In this document: positions 58,393-64,000 of the stretch, piece by piece
Layout: every line of letters starts with the position of its first letter
Position numbering within the stretch: position 1 is the first letter of the stretch
NCBI GenBank assembly: GCA_963779645.1
Contig: CAVZYX010000005.1
Location: 1,798,001-1,862,000, forward strand
DNA: 64,000 nt
Source: CALMBW01 sp963779645
GTDB taxonomy: Bacteria > Actinomycetota > CADDZG01 > WHSQ01
Direction of reading: 5' to 3'
Made by a program: the position numbers and the translations under genes
The notes under the pieces: model-generated
Told to the model about the DNA's origin: nothing
The model's database searches: none
Seen by the model: the letters and a program-made list of their open reading frames with translations, nothing else

Positions 58393-58950
58393 ATGCGTGT
58401 CATCGCAGGCTCGGCCAAAGGCCACCGCCTGAAATCCCCAACCACCGGAACCCGCCCGATGATGGATCGGATGAAGGAATCCGTCTTCTCTGCGCTCGGC
58501 GGTTTCGATGACTTGCGAGTGCTGGATCTGTACGCCGGCTCCGGTTCCTTGGGCCTCGAAGCACTGTCCCGAGGGGCGAAGCAGGCTCTCTTCGTCGAGA
58601 ACGCTCGGGACGCCATCATCAAGCTCGAACAGAACCTAGAAACCACGGGGCTCGGTGACAGATCCGAAGTCATGTGGATCGACGTGAAGAACGCTCTCCA
58701 GAGCATCCCCGACGAGCGTTTCGATCTGATCTTCCTGGACCCGCCCTACAACATGGCGGTGGCATCCGTTCGTGCCGACTGCGAAGCCCTTGTCATGCAC
58801 GGCTACCTCTCTGACGCGGGTCGCCTGGTTGTGCACCGCCCCGCCAAGGAAGCGAAGCTGGATCCTCTCGGTCTCGCGCTCGAGTGGGAGAGGGACTTCG
58901 GGCAGAGCAAGATCTACGTCTTCGGCCACGAAGAGGAGGAAGGGGACTAG
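58393..58950 (+). CDS. rsmD: 16S rRNA (guanine(966)-N2)-methyltransferase
   Basis: 185 residues from ATG 58393 (MRVIAGSAKGHRL); two codons earlier another ATG is possible. SAM motif LDLYAGSGSLGLEALSRGA and catalytic DPPYN are present. It lies just before coaD, the usual pairing. Confidence 0.94.
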   Translation: MRVIAGSAKGHRLKSPTTGTRPMMDRMKESVFSALGGFDDLRVLDLYAGSGSLGLEALSRGAKQALFVENARDAIIKLEQNLETTGLGDRSEVMWIDVKNALQSIPDERFDLIFLDPPYNMAVASVRADCEALVMHGYLSDAGRLVVHRPAKEAKLDPLGLALEWERDFGQSKIYVFGHEEEEGD

Positions 58951-58951
58951 C

Positions 58952-59431
58952 GTGGGGAAGGCACTCTGCCCCGGCTCCTTCGATCCTCCAACCAACGGTC
59001 ATGTCGATGTGATCGAACGCGCGTCTCGTTACTTCGACAGCGTCTGCGTCGCGGTCATCGCCAACCCCTCGAAGGATTCCCTTTTCTCGCTCGAAGAGCG
59101 CAAGTCGATGCTTGCCGAGGTGTTAGGGCATCTAAGCAATGTCGAGATCGACTCCTTCGACGGCTTGTTAGTTGATTTCGCTCGAGACCGCAACGTGCAA
59201 GTCATCGTGAAAGGTCTTCGGGCAGTGTCCGACTTCGAGTACGAGCTGCAGATGGCCCAGATGAACTCCGCGCTGTCTCCGGGCCTCGACACCCTGTTCG
59301 TAACTGCGAACCCGTCGTGGGCATTCCTGTCCTCTAGCCTCGTCAAACAGGTGGCCAAGTACGGCGGCGCCGTCGATGGGCTCGTCCCCGAGGTCGTTTC
59401 CAGGGCTCTCAAGGAGCGGTACTCGGCCTGA
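58952..59431 (+). CDS. coaD: Phosphopantetheine adenylyltransferase
   Basis: 159 residues from GTG 58952, one base after the rsmD stop. CPGSFDPPTNGHVDVI holds the nucleotidyltransferase (T/H)xGH motif; the C-terminal SSSLVKQVAKYGG is typical. Fourth step of coenzyme A synthesis. Confidence 0.95.
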   Translation: MGKALCPGSFDPPTNGHVDVIERASRYFDSVCVAVIANPSKDSLFSLEERKSMLAEVLGHLSNVEIDSFDGLLVDFARDRNVQVIVKGLRAVSDFEYELQMAQMNSALSPGLDTLFVTANPSWAFLSSSLVKQVAKYGGAVDGLVPEVVSRALKERYSA

Positions 59432-59553
59432 CTTCCGGAGTCCAAGCCCCCCAAAGGTGTGTCCAAGCGCGCGAAAACATGGCACGATTAACGGGGCCGC
59501 AGGGCAGGTAGCGGCCCTCCTAAGGAATTCCGAACCCAAGAAAGGCAGACCTG

Positions 59554-60084
59554 ATGGACCTCATCGAGCGCATCGACGAACTTCAGGTGCTCATCGAAGA
59601 GGCGAAAGCGGTCCCTCTGTCGTCGAGCGCTGTCATCAATCGCGAGGAACTCCTCGAGCTTCTCGCGCAGCTGAAGGAAGAGATCCCAGACGAAGTTCGC
59701 CAAGCGCGGTGGATGTCGCGCGACCGAGAAGAACTGCTCGCTCGCGCTCGCAAGGAAGCCGAGCGTGTCATCGCGGAGTCACAGGAGCAGCGAGACCGGC
59801 TTCTCTCTCGTACCGAGATCGTCCATGCGGCCGAGCGCGAGGCCGAGCGCATCACGGATGAAGCCAAAGAGAAAGCTGCCCGTATGCGCATGGAGGCCGA
59901 GGACTACATCGACCAGAAGCTTGCCGCTTTCGAGATCCTCCTGAACAAGACCCTGACTACGGTTGCACGGGGCCGGGAGCAGCTGAGAGGCGAGAAGCCG
60001 GCTTCATCGATCCAGAACCAGGTGGCGTCCGACTTCGAACCGCCCTTCGAGGCCGAGGAGTTCCAAGAGCCGCTTTCCTCGTAA
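59554..60084 (+). CDS. DivIVA-like coiled-coil protein (SepIVA-like)
   Basis: 176 residues, almost all helical. An N-terminal DivIVA-like segment (DLIERIDELQVLIEEAKAVP) is followed by a long Glu/Arg-rich coiled coil (about 50-145) and a disordered tail. In mycobacteria the gene before DUF177-rpmF-rnc-mutM is sepIVA, and the order here is the same. The function (septation, envelope growth) is inferred from that. Confidence 0.8.
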   Translation: MDLIERIDELQVLIEEAKAVPLSSSAVINREELLELLAQLKEEIPDEVRQARWMSRDREELLARARKEAERVIAESQEQRDRLLSRTEIVHAAEREAERITDEAKEKAARMRMEAEDYIDQKLAAFEILLNKTLTTVARGREQLRGEKPASSIQNQVASDFEPPFEAEEFQEPLSS

Positions 60085-60155
60085 CCTTCCAAGAAGCGCC
60101 AAAAACCGTTCCGGACACCCCAAAACCCCCTCTGACCAGGGAAAATACCCCTATC

Positions 60156-60164
60156 TGCTATGAT
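60156..60164 (+). promoter_or_regulatory. Extended -10 promoter before DUF177
   Basis: TGCTATGAT (TGn plus TATGAT) at 60156-60164, about 58 nt before the DUF177 start. No convincing -35; the TG extension may compensate. Confidence 0.5.
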
Positions 60165-60221
60165 TGCTCGTCCGGTGCGTGGACCCGAAGGGGAGGCGCC
60201 GAGATACCAGCATCAAAGGAG

Positions 60222-60752
60222 TTGAACGAGCGCCGCGTGCAGGGTTTCAAGGTTTCGGTTGCCGAGATCCTCGGTCATCCGGGCTCTTTCCGGGAAGTCT
60301 CGGTCAACGAGAGGTTGCCGGAGGTAGCCAATGCGCTTGTGGGGCTGACCGAAGCTCCCATAAGGGGTGATCTGAGGGCCGAAGCGGTGGTCGAAGGGAT
60401 CCTCGTCACGGGTCCGCTGTCGGGAGTGACAGTGGGAAGTTGTGCTCGGTGTCTCACGAAGGTGTCGGGAGACATCTCGGTAGAGCTCTGTGAGCTTTTC
60501 GTGGCCCCGGGGCACGAGGTACCGGGCGAGGAAGAAGCGTACGAGGTGCACGGTTTCGAGATCGATCTGGAACCGATGCTCCGGGACGCAGTAGTGCTGG
60601 CTTTGCCCTTGAAACCGGTTTGCCGGGTGGAATGCAAAGGACTTTGTGCCAGTTGCGGAAAGGACCTCAACGAGGGCCCATGTTCCTGTACTGATGAGGA
60701 GATGGACCCCCGCTGGGCGGCACTTTCCGAGCTGAAAGACAAGCTTGGTTAG
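60222..60752 (+). CDS. DUF177 / YceD-family protein
   Basis: 176 residues from a TTG that directly follows AAAGGAG, too close for that site; a GTG at 60237 (VQGFKVSVAEIL) may be the true start. C-terminal cysteines (CKGLCASCGKDLNEGPCSC) and the basic/acidic pattern fit YceD, linked to 23S rRNA maturation. It precedes rpmF, as in most bacteria. Confidence 0.88.
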   Translation: MNERRVQGFKVSVAEILGHPGSFREVSVNERLPEVANALVGLTEAPIRGDLRAEAVVEGILVTGPLSGVTVGSCARCLTKVSGDISVELCELFVAPGHEVPGEEEAYEVHGFEIDLEPMLRDAVVLALPLKPVCRVECKGLCASCGKDLNEGPCSCTDEEMDPRWAALSELKDKLG

Positions 60753-60763
60753 AAGGAGGAGAC

Positions 60764-60940
60764 ATGGCGGTACCTAAGCGACGCAAGACACGGTCGAAGA
60801 TGCGCATGCGGCGGGCTCATTGGAAGGCGACAGCTCCTACCTACGCGTCGTGTCCCCAGTGCCGACAGCCGAAGATGCCTCACCGCGTCTGTCCGAACTG
60901 CGGTCATTACGCCGGGCGCACCGCCATCGAAACGGAGTAG
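60764..60940 (+). CDS. rpmF: 50S ribosomal protein L32
   Basis: 58 residues: MAVPKRRKTRSKMRMRRAHW is the family start, followed by a zinc ribbon CPQC...CPNC. ATG 60764 with AGAAGGAGG upstream. 11 nt after the DUF177 stop. Confidence 0.96.
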   Translation: MAVPKRRKTRSKMRMRRAHWKATAPTYASCPQCRQPKMPHRVCPNCGHYAGRTAIETE

Positions 60941-60944
60941 GAAA

Positions 60945-61670
60945 ACGACGGCCCTAGGAATACTCGGGGTCCCCGCCGAAGGTGGTGAGATCTACGAACT
61001 GGCTCTCACTCACCGCTCGTATGCATTCGAGCAGGCAGACCCCACACCGCACAACGAACGTCTCGAATTCCTCGGGGATGCCATCCTCGAAGCGGTCGTG
61101 ACCGACCTCATCTACCGGACCTATCCGGATCTCGTCGAAGGCGACATGGCGCGCCTGCGCGCTTCCGTCGTGAACACGCACGCTCTGGCCGATGTTGCCG
61201 AGGAGCTTGGACTCGGCGAACACATCCGACTCGGCAAAGGCGAAGAGTCGTCCGGGGGCCGCGGCAAGCATTCGCTCCTCGCGAACACGTTCGAGGCCGT
61301 CGTAGGCGCCGTGTACGTCGACAAAGGTCTCGACAGAGTCCAGCAAGCGCTGGAACCGATCTTCGCTGAACGTCTCAAAGATTCCCTCGAGACGGGGGAT
61401 CGCTATGACGCAAAGACCGCTCTGCAAGAGGTCGTCGTCCGTGAAACAGGGGGGTCGCCCGACTATCGGGTTGCTTCCAGCGGCCCCGACCACGACAAGA
61501 GATTCACGGCCGACGTGTATGTCGAAGATCGCTTGATGGGATCGGGCCACGGCCGCAGCAAGAAAGAGGCGGAATACAACGCCGCCCGGGAAGCGCTCAG
61601 CCTTATGGAAGAGGAACTAGACGTGGTTCGTGCAGGGAAGCAAGGAGGTACGGATGCCCGCGCTTCCTGA
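60945..61670 (+). CDS. rnc: Ribonuclease III (start codon unresolved)
   Basis: The catalytic motif NERLEFLGDAILEAVV, ELALTHRSYAFE before it and the C-terminal dsRNA-binding domain (DAKTALQEVV ... GHGRSKKEAEYNAAREAL) show RNase III. The conserved protein begins near 60951 (LGILGVPAEGGEIYEL), but no ATG, GTG or TTG lies in this frame between there and deep inside rpmF. A lost base, a frameshift or a rare start (for example ATA 60960) is needed. An ATG at 61098 would omit the active site. About 240 residues. Confidence 0.9.
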   Translation, partial: TTALGILGVPAEGGEIYELALTHRSYAFEQADPTPHNERLEFLGDAILEAVVTDLIYRTYPDLVEGDMARLRASVVNTHALADVAEELGLGEHIRLGKGEESSGGRGKHSLLANTFEAVVGAVYVDKGLDRVQQALEPIFAERLKDSLETGDRYDAKTALQEVVVRETGGSPDYRVASSGPDHDKRFTADVYVEDRLMGSGHGRSKKEAEYNAAREALSLMEEELDVVRAGKQGGTDARAS

Positions 61671-62502
61671 AGTCGAAGTCATCCGACGAGATCTCGAGAA
61701 AGAGATCGTCGGCAGGCGGATCAAGGATGTCGATGTCCGCCCAGGTTCGAACGCGATGAAGGTGTTCCCGAAGCATGGTCGCCGCAAGGAGATCCAGGAA
61801 CTCCTGGAGGGTGCCAAGGTCGAGAAGGTCGACCGAAGGGGCATGAAGATCGTCTTCGAGCTCGACAACGCGCACGTGATGCTTATCGATTTCGGTCCCT
61901 CAGGGCAGCTGCATAAGACCTCGGCATCCGATGAGGTCGCGTCGCACACCCACATGGTGGTGAGCTTCACGATCGGCGGGCAGCTGCGCTACGTCGATCC
62001 GCAGCGCAAGGGCGAGATCTACATCGCACCTATCGCTTGGCTTGATGGGGAAGAGCGGCCCTATCTGATCGACCCTCTCGAAGAGCAGGTCCCTTGGCAG
62101 AGGTTCTCGGAGCATCTCGTCGACCGCGAAGAGAGCATGAAGGCGTTGTTGATGGACGACAGTTTCATCGTCGGCCTAGGCGACGTGTACTCGGACGAGA
62201 TCCTCTTCGCGGCCGGGCTACGCGCAGACCGGATGAGCAACAAGTTGTCATCCCAGGACGTGCGCCGGCTTTACCGAGCCTTGATCGAGACACTGCAGGA
62301 CGCGGTTAAGGCGCGGGGTACCGCAGCCGGCGAAGACGTTGACGACGAGTACACGGATCTCCACGGTGAGTCCGGAACCTTCGCTGCAGAGTTGAAGGTC
62401 TACCAACGAGAAGGGGAAGCATGTCGACGCTGCAGGAACACCATCGTGAAAGAAGAGCTCGACGGCGTTTTCACTTACTTCTGCCCACAATGCCAATCAT
62501 GA
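61654..62502 (+). CDS. mutM: Fpg/Nei-family DNA glycosylase (MutM-like)
   Basis: 282 residues from ATG 61654, with AAGGAGG upstream and a 17-nt overlap with rnc. It starts MPALPEVEVIRR (Pro at the processed N-terminus is the nucleophile), has the helix-two-turn-helix (VGLGDVYSDEILFAAGL) and a zinc finger (CRRC ... CPQC). Two positions depart from the classical enzyme: Ala replaces the catalytic Glu after Pro, and DPQRKGE replaces DPRRFG. It may be a divergent glycosylase. Confidence 0.88.
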   Translation: MPALPEVEVIRRDLEKEIVGRRIKDVDVRPGSNAMKVFPKHGRRKEIQELLEGAKVEKVDRRGMKIVFELDNAHVMLIDFGPSGQLHKTSASDEVASHTHMVVSFTIGGQLRYVDPQRKGEIYIAPIAWLDGEERPYLIDPLEEQVPWQRFSEHLVDREESMKALLMDDSFIVGLGDVYSDEILFAAGLRADRMSNKLSSQDVRRLYRALIETLQDAVKARGTAAGEDVDDEYTDLHGESGTFAAELKVYQREGEACRRCRNTIVKEELDGVFTYFCPQCQS

Positions 62503-62520
62503 GGACCAGGAGGGACAGTC

Positions 62521-62799
62521 TTGGAGGATAGGACCCGGGTCCACGTCTTTGTAAACGGGGACGTTCAAGGAAAAGGCTTCCGCGAAGCCATCAAAGAGAA
62601 GGCCATCGAGCAAGGCGTCGTGGGCTGGGTTCGGGATCTCTCGGACGGCCGTATCGAAGCCGTGATCGAGGGACCCCGCGACGAGGTCTATCGCGTGGTC
62701 GGCCTGTGCCGGGCTGGTCCCAATGGGGCCAAGGTCGACGGTGTGCAGGTCGATCGTGAGCCCCCCAAGAACGAGCGCACCTTCAAGATCAAGAAGTAA
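62521..62799 (+). CDS. acyP: Acylphosphatase
   Basis: 92 residues from a TTG with GGAGGGA upstream. VNGDVQGKGFREAIKEKA matches the phosphate-binding loop with the catalytic Arg (GFR). The catalytic Asn, normally in V-x-N, reads Asp here (VGWVRDLSDG), and GKG replaces GVG. It could still bind acyl phosphates but activity is uncertain. It sits before smc in mycobacteria; here the next gene is on the other strand. Confidence 0.85.
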   Translation: MEDRTRVHVFVNGDVQGKGFREAIKEKAIEQGVVGWVRDLSDGRIEAVIEGPRDEVYRVVGLCRAGPNGAKVDGVQVDREPPKNERTFKIKK

Positions 62800-62813
62800 C
62801 AGTTTCTTTGTAA

Positions 62814-62841
62814 GAATCATCACCTGTGAGGGGGATGATTC
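62814..62841. terminator. Hairpin between converging acyP and the last gene
   Basis: 8-bp stem GAATCATC / GATGATTC with a 12-nt loop, between two converging genes; no long T-run. Confidence 0.5.
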
Positions 62842-62853
62842 CGCACAGATCCC

Positions 62854-64000
62854 TTATTGGTTGAGAAATTCAACGCGCACCGAGTCAAGAGCGTCCCGTA
62901 CCCACCAAGTCCGTTCGTAGTCAACCGCTGTTAGATGAGTGTGCCCGTTCTGGCACCAAACGGCACTCGTTTTGTCCATCTCGACATTTGTGATTCCCGA
63001 ACTTCCATCTCCACATGGGGAGCGAGTGATTAAGAGACCGCTGCCAAGGTCGGCTCTTTGATTCCAGAAGTTGATGCTTGGGCCCGCGTTCCCGCGGGGG
63101 CTAAGCATCAACGGCGGTCTCGCTCGGAGCGTGACAAACCCGCTCTCTTCGACGCGCGCCACGAGTCCATCGACCCACATCTGGATGCGGTGTTCATTCA
63201 TGCCCGGGGCTCCGACGTCGACGCCTAGGTACCAGTCGCCAACGGTCCAGACAAGTCGCGGGTCCTTCTGCTCGTCGGTGGTTCGCCAGAGTTCCACGGG
63301 ACGGCCCAGTGCGCCGGTGTAGGTCGCGACAAGCCGTCGACCTTCGGTCAACCACTCGGGGGACTCGAAGCGAAAGAAGATGTCTCGGTACTGTCGTCCG
63401 ACGATCCCCGACCATGCCGGCAGAATCTCGAAGCGACGTCGAAGATCTAGGTCTTCGCTGAAGGACATTCGCACCCGAGACCCATCCGGTAGGCCGAGAT
63501 CGATGTGACCGTCTGTTGATGAAGCCTTTCCTACGGGAAGAAGGCCAGAAGCATCCGCAGACATCGTTTCCAGGGTCAGGTTGTTGAGAACCGACCATGC
63601 CTCCGAGCGCGCTTGCCTCGGTACATCTTTGCCGAGGGCGACGAGCGCATAGAAACTTCGGTCACCGTCATCGAAGGGTACCCACCACACATCCATCCTT
63701 CGAGGGTGAAAGATGCAGTCGAGCCTTCGGATCATCTTTTGGCCAGGAAACGAGAGTGGCCTTTGCGGATATGACGCAGACGACCCTCGCTCTTGGAGGG
63801 TGATCAAAGCTTGCGTGGTCGTCATCCCCGAAAGGTTGGCCGCCGGCAGTTGCGCGCAGCGTCCTTGCTTGGGGGCCAACGGGAAGTTCGCCAACGAAAG
63901 GATCTCCTTTGGATCACCGAGATTCGGAGTGAGCGATTCCTCGGCCCGATGCCAGTCGCTTGGATAAGTAACCGTGTAGCCGAACTCTTCGCTTCGGTAG
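62854..64000 (-). CDS. Hypothetical protein (5' partial)
   Basis: The frame stays open to the end of the window, beginning YRSEEFGYTVTYPSDWHRAEE. About 380 residues are visible. The FGYTVTYPSDWHRAE stretch resembles the opening strands of PsbP-like domains found in exported proteins. No membrane segment or catalytic motif appears in the visible part; any signal peptide lies outside. Later parts (VDVWWVPFDDGD-like, VGDWYLGVDVGAPG) are beta-rich. Confidence 0.7.
   Translation of the reverse strand, partial: YRSEEFGYTVTYPSDWHRAEESLTPNLGDPKEILSLANFPLAPKQGRCAQLPAANLSGMTTTQALITLQERGSSASYPQRPLSFPGQKMIRRLDCIFHPRRMDVWWVPFDDGDRSFYALVALGKDVPRQARSEAWSVLNNLTLETMSADASGLLPVGKASSTDGHIDLGLPDGSRVRMSFSEDLDLRRRFEILPAWSGIVGRQYRDIFFRFESPEWLTEGRRLVATYTGALGRPVELWRTTDEQKDPRLVWTVGDWYLGVDVGAPGMNEHRIQMWVDGLVARVEESGFVTLRARPPLMLSPRGNAGPSINFWNQRADLGSGLLITRSPCGDGSSGITNVEMDKTSAVWCQNGHTHLTAVDYERTWWVRDALDSVRVEFLNQ

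Overview
The window looks like a chromosome segment of a member of the Actinomycetota, probably a deep-branching lineage known from assembled genomes. Indicators seen here are the SepIVA-like / DUF177 / rpmF / rnc / mutM gene order, a PPA1498-type phosphoesterase, an actinobacterial holin-X (DUF1469) gene, F420 biosynthesis (cofC), ArgR inside the arg operon, frequent GTG/TTG starts and ATGA overlaps. Phylum is an inference; I cannot name a genus.

Layout. 1-6.7 kb: housekeeping genes (phosphoesterase, ABC-F protein, double-ACT protein, peptide deformylase, membrane diguanylate cyclase, Asp/Thr/Gly-repeat surface protein). 6.8-14.0 kb: one tightly coupled arginine operon argC-J-B-D-R-G-H, with argF absent from its usual place. 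14.0-19.2 kb: secreted proteins, including a cupredoxin, an LVIVD propeller, three tandem micro-proteins with four cysteines each, and a large ELWKSDGT-repeat protein. 19.3-23.7 kb: an orphan 23S-5S rRNA operon with its own promoter and processing stem and no 16S. Its 23S gene is interrupted by three group I introns of 283, 303 and 275 nt. 23.7-26.9 kb: three secreted proteins with Ser/Pro/Thr linkers and a shared C-terminal domain.

27-43 kb is an accessory region: many short genes, nearly all broken by frameshifts, including a UvrD/Rep-like helicase, a trypsin-like peptidase, a BNR-repeat protein, two HEPN-type proteins, a dCMP-deaminase-like protein, a DUF4352-like protein and an IS481-type element next to tRNA-Arg(UCU). 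The content looks like a defence or mobile island that is decaying, badly sequenced, or both.

43-64 kb returns to housekeeping genes: HU, cofC with an FrhB-like protein (F420), plsC-gpsA (phospholipid synthesis), ATP-type pckA, thiL-thiD (thiamine), a membrane-protein cluster, rpmB-recG-rsmD-coaD, then sepIVA-DUF177-rpmF-rnc-mutM-acyP.

Caution on quality: single-base frameshifts also occur in genes expected to be intact (ABC-F, diguanylate cyclase, thiL, a membrane protein at 53-54 kb), and the tRNA has one extra base in its T arm. Some apparent pseudogenes may therefore be sequence errors.
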